A stretch of 64,000 bases of DNA from Jackrogersella multiformis (lineage: Eukaryota > Ascomycota > Sordariomycetes > Xylariales > Hypoxylaceae): contig CADCXD010000002.1 in the NCBI GenBank assembly GCA_902806575.1, forward strand, positions 3,100,001 through 3,164,000, read 5' to 3'. Of this stretch, positions 33,235 through 45,205 are shown one piece after another. Position numbers and translations under genes: made by a program. How positions within the stretch are numbered: the first letter of the stretch is position 1; each line of letters opens with the position of its first letter. Under the pieces are notes generated by a model. That model did no database searches, was not told the origin of the DNA, and worked only from the letters and a program-made list of their open reading frames with translations.

Positions 33235-34023
33235 CCTAGTGATATTCCTTTATGAGCATCTTTTACCGAGGTATTCCTGGGGGTGGATGAGACTGTGGTC
33301 GGATATATATGTAGTTGCGACATTAATAAAAACATCCATGTCCGAGTTGATTACCAGTCCTGTCTCGTGCCTAGGTATCTCGAAAAAGTAGTAAGGTCAT
33401 TAGAGCCTATACCTTCGATAGGCTAGGTAGTGATTCGTGACGATGAGATTGGGAAATTCACAAACTGTAGTATATGAGTAAAAGAAGAGAAGGAGACGAA
33501 GACATCCGTGGATGATGTAACTACCTACCTAAGTACCTAGAGCTTATGTAAGATTTCGCAACTTCCTCTTTATTATTTCCATTAGTTCGTGTGCTTACCT
33601 AACTCTTGTAAATGCTGCCCAGGTGTTTCCGTATTATCATATCAATTGCTAGGGTACAGTATTGTAATATGAAAGGCACGGTGCACGCTGGTGTAAACCT
33701 AAACCACTTAGCGCGGTAAAGTGAACCTAGAAGTTAGGTACCTAGGTACTGTGAATGCACTGTACGCGTAAAGTGGAACAACCACTACACTATTTAGTAT
33801 TAGGTACCTACCTAGGTACCTAGGTAGGTAATTAGCTACACAGGTACCTTGCTAGTCTGCTACCTAGTAGGTTAGTGTAACCTGCCTAAGTCGAATTCCC
33901 CACCAATTCGAGATTCATGTTTCTACCTCAACGACTTTCACTTTCTATCAAACAACTATCAATCATTGTTGATACGATGTTGATCAGGACCGATCCCGAG
34001 GGCTATGGATAGGTGCGCTAAAA
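33235..34023. other. Intergenic region with palindrome cluster
   Basis: No gene seen. The right half (33735-33870) is packed with CCTAGG palindromes just upstream of the 803-aa gene. Confidence 0.6.
33735..33870. repeat. Cluster of CCTAGG palindromes
   Basis: Contains TTAGGTACCTAGGTACT, then TAGGTACCTACCTAGGTACC followed by TAGGTAGGTA, then further GGTACCTTGC and TACCTAGTAGG variants. It is one of the densest clusters, 150-290 nt before a start codon. Confidence 0.85.
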
Positions 34024-36435
34024 ATGGCTCCCGGTCAGAACACCTTCACCATCATACCGAACGCGCCGGGTGCTATCAACGGCGACTCGGACGCGAACCA
34101 ATCCCGCCTTTCCAAGCGGCCCATGACCACCAAGCAAGCTAGGAAGGTATACCAGAAAGCGAATCAAGGCCCGAAGCTATCTAAAGCCGAGCGGCGACGT
34201 CAGGAACTCTTCGAGCAAGATCGTATACGGAAAGAGTTCGAGAAAGACAAAAACCAGGCACGCGCAAAGGCTGCGCGGGATAGGAAAAGAGAGAAGGAAG
34301 ATAAGGAACGTGCCGACAAGAAGAAGAAAGGCTTGCCTCTAGTCGACGTTCACCCGTCGCAGGACACAATTGCCTGGTTCGTCCGCGGCAATAGAAAGAA
34401 GAAAAAGGAGGAGGATAACTCGGCAGAAGGTCTATCTCCTGCAGATGGTCTCTCTTCTGCTAATAAAGATGAAGATGATAACAACAACTTGTCTGATGAA
34501 GACGAATCTGGTCAATCTGAGCCACCTCCGAAAAAGCAAAAGATAGAGAAGATAGAGTCTACCGAGCTTGCGAATCTAAATCCGGAAGGTAGTCCGAGCT
34601 CTGCAAGGGTAGTCGATGATTTGATGTCAGCAGTCCAGGGCCTTAACACCGAAGAAGGCCTTCCGGAGGATGTCAAATGCTCAACCGAAGGACGTTCAAC
34701 GCCGGCGCATCTGAATATCGATACAGATGACCCTGAAACAATAGAGCTACTCCCTGATGAATTGTTCAATGAGTTCATTGAAGCTACCAACAACCCTCCT
34801 GAAGATGAGAAGGCCGTTCTGAACAGAGACCTCCCCCTATCGGGGGATCAGATGATTCATAACAGCCCGTCATTGCCAAAGTCGCATGATGACCATCTTC
34901 AGTCACTCGCTCCAACCAAGGAGTTATCACTAGAACAGAAGGCAGAGGATAGCGCATCGCCGCCTTCTACCCAGTGTCCACTCCGAACATTGAGTAAAAA
35001 CGAAGTCAATTCGAGAACGAGCAATACGCCTAAGGAACCAATCCCTGACCAGGCAAAGCCACCAACGCCTACAGATACTCCGATGATCAATTCACCAATA
35101 CAGGCGCTTAGGGATGCCCAGCCGTCTGTGTCAAAATCGCGGTCCTTTCGGCACCCTAAAACACCAATGGGGCCTCCTCCAATTCCACCAAAATTCAAAT
35201 CACGTAGCTACGTGTCGGCTGGGGACCAAAGAACGCCACCTTTCATTCTCAGACAGATTCATACGCCTAACGTCCAGTCCTTCGCTAACCCTAACCTTAA
35301 ACCTCATAAGGATCGCGTACGCCAGGGAATGCGAGAAGAACACCCACCGACGAGTACTCAGTTGTTCATGCTTGGCCACCTTGACGATTTCTTCCCAAGT
35401 CCTTCCCAAGAAGTACGGGAACTCTCCGAAGACACAAGGGTTAACATTGAAGCGAATAGCGACAAGCCAAAAACAAGAACCTCACATACAGCTCGCCCAT
35501 CCTCCAACAAGAATCTACCCGCCAAGTTGATGTCGACAGCGTCGGACTTCAATCGCTTAGCTCCCGCTGCGAAAGATGGCAAAACCAAACCCAGCCTTAC
35601 CCGGGAGCGTACCTTATCTATCCAAGAGAGGAGTGATCCTCCAGTTTCAGTTGAAAATGCTCAGCCAGGGAATTCGGAAGCATTCGACATGCCCTTTTTC
35701 TCGACGCAAGACTTCGTTCTCTCATCACAAGATATGAAAGATCTTGAAGATGATACGATGTCTCCATTGGGATCCAAACAAAGGGAACGCAGTCTACAAG
35801 CCAAGAATGCGCTTGGTAACCATGGTCAATATTTACGTAAAGTAAACAGAAGCCATCAAGATAACCCGCCTGATACGCTACACACAAAGAATAATGCAAC
35901 ACTACCGCGTGGTCCTCCCAAGTCGTTCTTCGCCTCGAGCAGCCGAGAAGCTCACTACAAATACGTCATCGAGAGAAACAAGACAACATCATGGGAGGGG
36001 GCTTCAACCCGGAACAAGGCCCAGGAGGAATTGAAACATCTGGAAAGATCAGCAGACGAACGTTCGAACAGCGTATCAGCAGAGCACGTAGCAGAGGGCA
36101 AGGACAGTCGCCCCGTCGGCATCCGTACGTTCAGCTCAAAATCAGGACTAAGAGACTCGACTCCTCGGCCACGTAGCCAGCCAAAGGGCCAATCCCGACC
36201 TCGGTCCATCAATCAACTCTCAAACTCGGCAGGAAGGGGCCCACAGAACCGAAAGGCAGACGAACCAAACGAAAAGCGACAACGTCAGAACCAGTCGCGC
36301 AGTTCGTACCAGGAGCTGCTAAAGATGCTCGAACGGGAGGAGAACCAGAAACAGAAGCAGCAGGCAGTACCCGCATCGCAGGAGACGGACTACGGAGATG
36401 CGGGATTAGATGACGTCCTTAGCGAGATGTTGTAG
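34024..36435 (+). CDS. Uncharacterised 803-aa, largely disordered fungal protein
   Basis: Single-exon frame of 803 residues; I do not recognise the family. The N-terminus (about 30-110) is a very basic predicted helix, KQARKVYQKANQGPKLSKAE and EFEKDKNQARAKAARDRKRE, followed by the short block GLPLVDVHPSQDTIAWFVRG that looks conserved. Then come acidic and Ser/Pro-rich stretches, a bipartite-like basic patch PPKKQKIEKIE, a PMGPPPIPPKFKSRSY proline segment, and FDMPFFSTQDFVLSSQDMKD at about 555-575. The tail is again helical and charged (SSYQELLKMLEREENQKQKQ) and ends DAGLDDVLSEML. Composition suggests a nuclear scaffold or regulator, an inference only. The start has a good context (AAAATGGCT). 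Confidence 0.75.
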   Translation: MAPGQNTFTIIPNAPGAINGDSDANQSRLSKRPMTTKQARKVYQKANQGPKLSKAERRRQELFEQDRIRKEFEKDKNQARAKAARDRKREKEDKERADKKKKGLPLVDVHPSQDTIAWFVRGNRKKKKEEDNSAEGLSPADGLSSANKDEDDNNNLSDEDESGQSEPPPKKQKIEKIESTELANLNPEGSPSSARVVDDLMSAVQGLNTEEGLPEDVKCSTEGRSTPAHLNIDTDDPETIELLPDELFNEFIEATNNPPEDEKAVLNRDLPLSGDQMIHNSPSLPKSHDDHLQSLAPTKELSLEQKAEDSASPPSTQCPLRTLSKNEVNSRTSNTPKEPIPDQAKPPTPTDTPMINSPIQALRDAQPSVSKSRSFRHPKTPMGPPPIPPKFKSRSYVSAGDQRTPPFILRQIHTPNVQSFANPNLKPHKDRVRQGMREEHPPTSTQLFMLGHLDDFFPSPSQEVRELSEDTRVNIEANSDKPKTRTSHTARPSSNKNLPAKLMSTASDFNRLAPAAKDGKTKPSLTRERTLSIQERSDPPVSVENAQPGNSEAFDMPFFSTQDFVLSSQDMKDLEDDTMSPLGSKQRERSLQAKNALGNHGQYLRKVNRSHQDNPPDTLHTKNNATLPRGPPKSFFASSSREAHYKYVIERNKTTSWEGASTRNKAQEELKHLERSADERSNSVSAEHVAEGKDSRPVGIRTFSSKSGLRDSTPRPRSQPKGQSRPRSINQLSNSAGRGPQNRKADEPNEKRQRQNQSRSSYQELLKMLEREENQKQKQQAVPASQETDYGDAGLDDVLSEML

Positions 36436-37411
36436 CATCTAGGCTCTAAGCTGGTAACACTGGTGGGATGATCCGGGCATCGACGGTTCGAAAGCAATCT
36501 GGGCTGGTAGGTAGGTTGATATGTATAAACCTAACCTGCCTTATATTTACAGGATACGATAGAACACGAGAGGCGCTAGCCATACGAGGTAGTATAGTAG
36601 ATTACGAAGTTTATGAACAAAGGCTCAGTTAAAGATAGCAGGCCTACTAATATTGCATTTTCGCTTAAGCCTAGAGGTCCCGACCTACTTGATCTGAACC
36701 CCTTTAATTAGGTGCTAGGGTTCTAGCTTACATATGAATAATAGCAAAGCTTTCGACTTAATACTCTGCCACCCACTAATACTGTCAGCCTGCTTCCGTG
36801 TTGGCGATATAGATAAGGTACATATATGTATATTAATTCTGCATGTGTTAGGAATAAACAACCTAGTTGCTTGGTGATTAAACAAAGCACTACACACCTT
36901 AGGTAGACCTAGATGGTCAGTAATCAAGGTAATCAAGGTATTCATTCAGCATCAACATCTCACCAAACTCCCCTCTTTAGTTCTCGGTTTCAAGCCTGCC
37001 GAGGCAGGTAGGTTTCTTGTTTGATGATCATGGATTACCTATCTAACTACCTAGTCACAGGTAACACTGCAATCCAGGTCCACACCGTACGCACAACCGT
37101 TTGACTACCAGGTCATCGCCGCCGTGCCGATAGAGCTTGCGACAGGTGTCGGGTTTTAGACAATCACCACCCCTTCCCTAGGTAGTCAACTAGGCCTGCA
37201 AGCGCCATGCGCATTTCTCGCCTGGTCGCCTCAGATGCGCGTGGATGGAAGTGCGTAGAGTAAAGTCAAGTCGGGCGAGCTGACGCCCGGTCCGTTTTCT
37301 CTCTCTTAGAAATTCTCACAGCTGAATCACTCACTCCACCTACGTCCCCTCCCCTGTTCCCCTGTTCCCCTGCTGCTCCTGTGCGACCCTTGAACCTCTT
37401 CATGGCGACAA
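36436..37411. other. Shared 3' region
   Basis: No gene seen between the stop of the 803-aa gene and the end of the interrupted minus-strand frame. A few CCTAGG half sites and AT-rich runs are present. Confidence 0.5.
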
Positions 37412-38572
37412 CTAGAGCTGGCGCTCCGCCAGCATGATTCTCGTGTCGGCCTTGTACCCCAGGAGCATGATGTCGGACGACGGGGGCGCCGGGCCGCTGT
37501 CCAGCCGCGCGCGGAAGGCCGCCCAACGCTCCCTCGAAGCTTGCGGGTTGCGCTCCGCGCCGCGGACCTTCTCCCAGGCTCGCAGCGCCTGGTATTCGAG
37601 CCGGTGCGCGATGCCGGCGGCGGCGGCGTCGAGGCGGCGGGTAACGCGGCTGTTCCTGATCTTGGTTCTTAGGTCGTCGAGCCACGACGGCGGCGCCTGG
37701 GAAGCCTGCTTGTCGGCTGGCGGTCCCAGGGCCCCGGACATCTCGTACTGGGCTGGTGTTCCGGGTTGGGCATTGGTGCTGCGGCCGAGTCTTGAGAGTA
37801 GAGCCGACGGAGCCTTCGCGAGCTGGCCAGGAGAACCGCCCTCCTCCTCCTCCTCCTTCTTCTTCTTCTCCTTCGACGGCTCTTTGAACGACACCTTCCG
37901 TCTCGCCTCGAGGCACTGCACGACCTCCCCCATGCGCGCCGCCTCGCCCTCCATCTCGCGCACCAGCGGCTCGAGCTTCGGCAGCGTGTCCTCCTAGAAC
38001 GCGCGGCTCGCCTCCTCCGCGGCCTCGAACCTCGCCTCGCTCCACGCCACCTCTCCCGGCGCGTCCCCGTCGCCGCCGCGGACCTCCCAGCAGCTCCACT
38101 GCGCGGCCCACAGGTCGACGCCCCGCCTGACCCTCCACCCGGCGCTCGCGAGGGTAGCCGCGGCGCGGCGCAGGCTGGCGGCCGCCGCGTCGCCCGCCGC
38201 CGCCGGCAGGAAGCGCACGGGGTCCGGGCCCGCGAGCGCGAACCCCAGGAACAGCAGCTCCTGGTCGTAGGCGCGCGCCGCGTCGAGGAAGCGGCGCAGC
38301 CCCGGCGTCGAGCGCGCCCCCTTGTAGTGCAGCACGCGGCGCGTCACGTTGTCCGACCGCGCCGACCACTCCGCCTTGAGGGCCGCCGCGGCTTTGCGCT
38401 GGCGCGCTTCGAGGTATGTGCTTGTCTCGAGGTCGGCTGCTTGGGGCGTGGTGGCGGTGATGGTGGTGGTGTGGATGGTGTGGTTTTCATCCTTGGAGGC
38501 TAGGGAGCATGGTGGAGGTGTGCTGCTTGAGCGGTAGTGGCGGCGATGGCCGTTGAGATGGATGGCCTCCAT
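37412..38572 (-). pseudogene. GC-rich hypothetical protein gene broken by one in-frame TAG
   Basis: From Met at 38572 a frame of 192 sense codons runs to a TAG at 37996-37994. The same frame then stays open for another 193 codons to the stop at 37412. The reading looks continuous across the break: a charged helix (EVAWSEARFEAAEEASRAF, stop, EDTLPKLEPLVREMEGE) and strong GC-rich codon bias on both sides. I do not recognise the family. The N-terminal part has YDQELLFLGFALAGPDPVRF; the C-terminal part has a Lys/Glu run (KEKKKKEEEEEGG) and ends ADTRIMLAERQL. Explanations are a nonsense mutation (young pseudogene), a sequence error, or a 57-nt intron (GTGGCG...TTCTAG) ending exactly at the TAG, which would keep frame but has a weak donor and no clear branch site. 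Confidence 0.6.
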
Positions 38573-39802
38573 CTTTCTGGTGTGAAGGGAAACTTGTTAG
38601 ATACTCAAGGTGGTAAGATGAGGATTTTGGTATGAGTAGAAAGAATGTGATTGTTTGGTCAGAGAGTGTGTATTGCCTGATTACTTTGAGGTGATGAGGA
38701 TGAAGATGATGGGACAAAGTACACTGGTTCAGATATACATCTTTACCACAGACCAGCGGATTCCTTTGGGACGACTCATCTTTTCTCACCTGTCGTCTCT
38801 TCCGATTCACACGTCGAGATCGAAAGACGATGCCTTTCCCGCTCGTCACCGTTGATTATGTCGTCCGACTTCGAGTCATCCTTTTAGGCGAGCTACTCCT
38901 GCCTGCTGTCCACGCAAACTTGGCAAACATCTCATCTCATCTATTCATTAGACAGACTAGCAATCTACATTAGAAAGGATCTCAATGAGTAAAAGTACAG
39001 CATGAGGTGTTCCATGAGTATCACGGCAGTGTAATAAACCAATCATACCTAGATTCTCACTAGGCTCATTTACATGAATGAACATATGCCCATACTACGG
39101 ACTAAATAGCTAATCGTGCCACACCCCCCCTATTTAGCATAATGTTCGATTCCTTTTCTTCATCCAATATTTTCCAAGTGATCTAGTCTAGCCTAGGACT
39201 TAACATCTACACGTATATAACTCTAGCATTGCATAACCCACCAGGAAAAGATGCTTGTTCGGTGTAGAATTAAGATAGCTCGGTCGACCATGTGCATAAA
39301 TAACGTAGCTATGTAACGACCATTACACAAAAATAGGGGGGGTTTAAACATCACACGAGGGGCCTACTAGTCGTGTTAACCCGGAGCTTCGATTAGCAGA
39401 ACTAAAGCTCTCGCTCTTATCATGATAGCTTGATAGCAGAATAGAGCTGGCCGTAGCGTTATTTCCGCCAAACCTCTAAATCCAATGTTGTTGACCAAGT
39501 CACAAAACGAGTATTCTCGTCGTAAGACGTGTTCCTTCCCGAATATTACGAATATTAATAGCTAATTGATACTACCACGACAAATGAAAGGGGATATAAA
39601 AAACAAGACAGCAGGTATCATCGTCGGCGAGTTATTATACTCGCAGCTTTTTCAAGAGGGGCCATTCTGAATCCCGGGTATCTTCGCAAATAACCATCAT
39701 TCGATCCCCCTTTGCAACTTCATTATTCCTCCTCCCCTCCCTCCATTTTGTTTCCATCATATCGTATGAGCATATCTCAAAGACAGTCGTCACATATACG
39801 AC
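38573..39802. other. Intergenic region (1.2 kb)
   Basis: Left end holds the promoter of the interrupted gene and right end the 3' region of the HAM1-like gene. No other gene was seen. Confidence 0.5.
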
Positions 39803-42550
39803 CTACGCTCTCTGGATCGTAGAAGTGTTGGTAGTGGTGGCAGGCCCGGTAGGAACATACTTAGTGTTCCCGACTGCGCCGTTGGTGTAGCTACTGTTGG
39901 TGTGGTTTCCGTTGGTGTAGTTTCCGTTTGTAGTGTTGCCGTTGGCAGCGTGAGACTTTCGGATCACTTCGGGAGCAGTGGGGATGTTGGTACTCTTCGA
40001 CGCAGCACCGATGGAGAAGACAGGGCTCTCCCACCTTTCACCCTTGCGTGCTAGCTCCTTATACTCGGTAGCTTTAGAGCTAATACCGCCGGGTAGATGG
40101 ATGTTGGGGAAGATGCTGTCCTCCTTGGTGACAGCCATGTTGACTTTCTTGTCGGATGCCACGGCCTCGACCTTCTTTTTACCCTGGAGTATCTGCTTCT
40201 GGGCAGCATTGACATATCGGTTGTAGATGTTGGGAGCGTTCCCAGGTTCGGCACGAGCCTCGTCGAGCGCGCGATCCGCTTCCTGCTTGATTTGGTACAG
40301 CAGCTGATCAAACTTGTTGAATTGATCCTTCAACTGCTTCTCGGCAGTCTTCTGGATAACTGGGTGAAGAACCTTGAGCATGATGGGCTTGAAAAGGCCA
40401 AATAGAATCTTGTGCTGGGACTTGACGAGCTTGATCTGTAGATCCTTGACATCTACGTCGATCTTGTCAATCTTGAAGAAGTGTTGTTTGTCCTTGTCAT
40501 CTGCAGTGGACAGCTTCAAGCGGAAACAGAACCCGTCACCGCCCATTTTGATGTTGGCAACCCCCGTGTCGGTGATGGAGGGAAAGCCCTGCTTGCGCTT
40601 GACATAGAAGCTGACGTCGCGTAGATCCATCTGCACGCCCGTGACCTTGATGTCGATGGAGTTCTTGCTCTTGCTAGCAATCTTCTTGCGACCCCAGCGG
40701 AAGTAGTTGTCGCTAGCAATCTCGAGAACGTTGGGCATGAAGTTGTCGCTCTCCAGAACAAGATTCTCCACTACGGCATCGACCTCGGAGTCGGAGTACT
40801 CGATGCGGGGGATGGGGATGTAGGCAACGTTCTCGAAGATAGCCGGAATGATGACTTCGGTCAAGTCCTTGATCAGGTGAGGCTTGAAGACGGGCTTTCC
40901 CGCCTCGTCGTTCCCGAGGTTGTTGAACAGCTTTTCTAACGATGCCGCGAAGGCCTTGTTCTGGGAGTCTTGATCAAACTGGTTGGCCAAAAATTTGATC
41001 TCGTCGACGATCCGGTCGGTGTGGCTCCTATATCTCGTGCGGAGGAGAAAGTTGCCGTGATCATACAGACGGTGCCACTCCACGTTCGAAGCATCCTCCA
41101 TAATGTAGCCCTGCTGCTGAAGACACTTGCGGATGTAACCGTCGATGGACTTAAACCAGTCTTTGAGCTCGGGGTCTTTGTCAGCATCTTCATAAATAGT
41201 ATTGATCGAAGACCAAAGATCGTCAGAGGAGGTTCCGTTGGCAAATCGCTCGATCAAAGTCTACCAAGAAATTAGCTTCATCTTCTCGTGGTATCAGACA
41301 GATGCTGTACGTACCTTCAGATCAGCTTCGGCGGCGGCTAGATTTGACCGTGTCTCCCTGACAGCACCAGTACCTCCGGATACAATAGTCTTGCTGTGAG
41401 AACCATACTGCTCGGCCAAGTCAAGCAGCGTAGTAACGGCTTGGTTGTAGTCAGGGTGCTGCTGGCATTCGATAATCATTTTCTGGCTGGGTGTTAGCAC
41501 CGGCAAGGATATTTAGATGGTATGGCACGTACCTTCAGACGCCAGATTGTCTGTTCGCGACGCTCCTCTGGCATTTTCGTGGATAGATATTGCCGGGCAC
41601 GAGCGCGATACTCTTCGGCCGTCTTCTTCGAGGCTTCTCGGGTCTCCGGGTCAATGTTTGACGTGGCCTGCTCCGTGGCGCCGCTTGTGGCGTTCTGCGC
41701 GGCGTTGATGCGGTCGCCTCCTGACTCCTGGCGGGCAGCTTGGGTCCCAGAGCGTACAACACCTTGAGCGTCTTGCGCCGGGTTGCTCTTGTAGAAGCTC
41801 TGAAGTTGAGACTTCACATCCCCTTTAGGTAGCTTAGGAGCATCATGCCAGACGTTGTCTTCGGCGGCACGGTCGATCTGGGAGAGGTCTTCACCCGAAG
41901 GTCGCACTCTGCTTGCGGCATTGGTAGCAGCATCACCAGCAATGTCCCGCAATATTATGGTGGCATCGTTAACTAAGGCGTTGTAAGCAGGTTTACTTTG
42001 ATTTTCGAGATATCAGTGATTCACTTACGGAGCTTGCGGAACTGGCCGTTGGTGATAATCAAGGTTCCGAGTGTTCGAAAGCCCTCGAGTGCCTTGTCGC
42101 CATGTTGCTTTGCGGTATCCTTATCCACGGGGGCGTTGGGTACGCCTACGGAATGGGCGTCAAACTGCTGGGTCTGCCAGATAAAATCCTGTAGGAGGTT
42201 TCCCTCGTTCTTGGATAGAAGTAATCTTTTGGCCTGGGATACCACCTCTCTGACATCTGCGACTAACTCCCGTCCTTCCGATGAGAGTTGATTCGGAGGG
42301 CTGGCTAACGCTTTCGACTCGAGGAAGCTATTCAGGGCAACATCGATCTGGTCGTTCTATTTCGAACAGTTAGCCTCATAATAAGGAGTGAGGCACAATA
42401 GGGAGTGATTGTGTCATGGTGGGTTTGAGAAGAACTTACGGATGGCACTTTGCCAATCTGGAATGCGTTGAAGATACCATAGATCTGAAGCTTGCGGTTC
42501 ACATCGGCTTCCTTCTGCTTGACGTCGGTCGGCTTGTTAACGCTCGCCAT
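39803..42550 (-). CDS. HAM1-like protein (HAM1 N- and C-terminal domains)
   Basis: Large conserved fungal protein of the HAM1-like family, whose C-terminal region resembles lipid-binding TULIP/BPI-type folds; the cellular role is poorly known. Exons in coding order: 42550-42440, 42356-42029, 41972-41533, 41482-41315, 41260-39803, for 834 residues. The N-terminal domain starts MASVNKPTDVKQKEADVNRK and LQIYGIFNAFQIGKVPSNDQ. A Ser/Gln/Asn-rich linker (about 180-250) leads to YRARARQYLSTKMPEERREQ, WFKSIDGYIRKCLQQQGYIM, and the beta-rich C-terminal half with NYFRWGRKKIASKSKN, VTGVQMDLRDVSFYVKRKQG and DVKDLQIKLVKSQHKILFGL. The tail has a repeat NGNTTNGNYTNGNHTN-like segment. Four introns of 50-83 nt all preserve frame with GTAAGT or GTACGT donors. 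No membrane helix is evident. Confidence 0.9.
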
Positions 42551-42626
42551 AGTCGTTTTTTATCGGGTAACAAATTATGAGTTCGGCGGCGAGGGCGCAA
42601 TTCAGATAAATTGGTAAGGGTATTAT

Positions 42627-42671
42627 TATCACAGTGAAAGAGGGTATACTATCACAGTGAAGAGGGTATAG
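42627..42671. repeat. Two-copy tandem repeat upstream of HAM1-like gene
   Basis: TATCACAGTGAA(A)GAGGGTATA occurs twice in direct succession, about 80-120 nt before the start codon at 42550. Confidence 0.75.
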
Positions 42672-43764
42672 GCTTTGGGTCGGTTGATATAATAATTCTT
42701 AATCGGATGGATGTATTTGTTGGGTGAGTAAAAAGGAATGGAGGAAAGTGAGAATAGAGGAGAGAGAGAACAAAACATTCCTAAAGTGTGAAATCATGGG
42801 GAGGGACAATGGTTATTATTATATGTTGACGTAGCTATGATTCAACGAAAGGGCGATGCGATCCATCTGTCAGGGTGAGCGCATGCAGCTAGAATGAGTG
42901 GTACCTGCCTAGGTAACTAGGTACTCCAGCTACATACCGGAGGTAGGTCCAGGTACCTAGGTATACCAAGGTAATCACGAATGACGAGCTAGACGAGGTA
43001 CATGACAGGTCATTGCTAAGTAGAGGTAAGTACTACTAACAATAAATACCTAATTAATTTACCTTTCTCTCTAATGCAATTGCCCAGGCCCAGCCTTAGC
43101 TCATTAGTCCATCAGCTACCTAGGTACTAATGACGTGAAGCATTCAACAGTCTAATACGTCATAACTATCGGATAACTACTATTAGGCTAGGTACCTACT
43201 TAGCTTAGATAAAACAGTGGAACGTATAACAATACCTAAGCACATACCTGGTATAGGAATATATGTAGGTAGGTATATAATAATAAAATTATATCATCTA
43301 CTCTTTCGAAAGCTAAGGTCTACTACCTAAATAGGCTGCCAGGTAGTTATCAATAATTCGTCATTGTCTCCTCTACCATAACGAAACAGTCAAGCAACAT
43401 TAAATCGGGATTCAAGGTGATCAATTCTAAAGCATACCTACCTCCTAGGTACCTATAAGTTGAAGTTATTCTCCCTGCACTAAACTCGTGGGACCGGCAA
43501 TACGCTCCTGTCCTTCAGCAACACCGCCGCAGTAGGAATGCAGGTATCCTACGTCAGGTCATACTCGGGTCGGGTGGAATCTAAGATCTCCCGTCTGCGG
43601 GCTAACACTATTCACTTCAGGTAACTACTATGTAGAGGTAGATCAGGGTAAAGCATTGTCGCCTCAGGAAGCCAAGGCATACGATCACCTTCATACACGT
43701 GTTTTAACGTGTTCAAGGCTTGTATGCCACAAGCAGACGAGCAAGTGGAACTCGTAAAAATGCC

Positions 43765-43828
43765 TATGTACCTAGGTACCTAGGTAGTCACTAGTGCAGT
43801 GTAGGTAGGTAGGTAGGTACCTAGGTAT
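43765..43828. repeat. Cluster of CCTAGG palindromes
   Basis: ATGTACCTAGGTACCTAGGT and, 25 nt further, five AGGT units followed by ACCTAGGT. Confidence 0.85.
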
Positions 43829-44084
43829 TAGTAGGTGACTAGAAGAAGCTCAATTTCCGCATCCGGCCATCTATGACGTAAGATAGATGGCACAGCTTCA
43901 AACAGCTTCGCAAGCTCTACCTAGCTCTTAAAAATTAAAACTTCTTAATTCGTCCAAGTTACTTCCATGAGCTGACGAGTTGATTCTATTAGTCGTGTGG
44001 AACAATCAAACAAGTTATCAATGGACAGCTATAAGACAGTCCGGGGGATGATACTGGATATATCATATTATTACATACCTAGGT

Positions 44085-44120
44085 AGACTACCTAAGACAA
44101 AGGTACCTAGGTAGGTAGCT
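44085..44120. repeat. CCTAGG palindromes
   Basis: ACATACCTAGGTAGACTACC and AAGGTACCTAGGTAGGTAGC lie side by side. Confidence 0.8.
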
Positions 44121-45205
44121 ACCATCGACATGAAGGGCCTAGATCTCGATTCACGTCTTCGGCGAACCAACAGCTGCGAGAACAGGATATCCAAACAATC
44201 AACAGGTTATTACCTAGTGTAGTAGCAAGGAGTTTCCATAAATATAAATATCATCTATCGAATCGAAAGGGTTACCCGGAGCATCGTCTCCATCCTTCCT
44301 GTCGTTGTCCTTCTCACAAATCCCTGCGGCACGTACCTTGGTAGGGTTACATTGCATATTGCCGAAAGCGTCTCACGACAATTCTGATGGTATAATTCTG
44401 CCATCCAACCACCCAGCCATCCATCTGACCCCATCGATCTACGCCCAGGGGCTGCTTTCTTATATTATCGCTTCTGTCCACCTGAGCTACCTAGGAAATC
44501 ATCTTGTTATAATAAATGAGGTTCTAGCAAGTTATCAGTCTACACGTACCTAGGTATGTTACTTACAAATGCAGACCAATAAGGGAGAAGAAGTTGATGT
44601 GGTAATTTGTCGTATTCAAATATGAAATCTCTTCAGAATCCCTAAACGGAAGAATGAATCACTACCTAGGTATGTAAGTAAGTCTAGACTTAATTAAGTC
44701 AAGCTACAGTCCCTACACCACCTACCTAGGTACCTAGTGTAATAGACTCCAGTTATATTCTACGTAGCAACCTATAGTGGGCCAGATCCATGCCAGACGT
44801 TCGTTCATCTATCGAATTATGCTTATAACCCGTAGATATCACATAGAGAAAACATCACATAGCATTATCGCGTTTGCGACCATTGTCGAGAAAGGGGCCG
44901 AGTCGATTTTCAAAGCTCACTCTCACTCCTAACAGGAGGTCCACCCATCACTCATCACCCGAAGTTACGGTAGGTATACTTAGCAAAATACCTCATCTAC
45001 GATATCACACGACGAACGACTAGAGAGAAATGGGAAAACCAATTCTAATGCCAGGTAAAAGAGTGCAAATATATATGACTAACCCGCTCACCGATCCTAA
45101 CGCCCTAACCGATGCAACTGATTTAATACGCCCGTTCTCGCCAGCTCTGACACTCCCATCTCGAAATAATTCACATTCATCCACATTCATAGACATTCAT
45201 AGGCA

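Larger units (their letters stand above)
42551..45205. other. Gene-poor intergenic region (2.7 kb)
   Basis: A short tandem of TATCACAGTGAAAGAGGGTATA-like sequence (two copies, about 42627-42671) lies just upstream of the HAM1-like gene. CCTAGG palindromes are frequent (42900-42965, 43125, 43440, 43765-43828, 44085-44120, 44545, 44665, 44720). No gene found. Confidence 0.6.

Noticed and set aside
37266..38369. Long minus-strand open frame overlapping the interrupted GC-rich gene in another phase
   Set aside because: It is rich in Arg, Gly and Ala with no domain, and arises because the GC-rich DNA lacks stop codons in alternative frames. The other phase has better amino-acid composition and helix structure.
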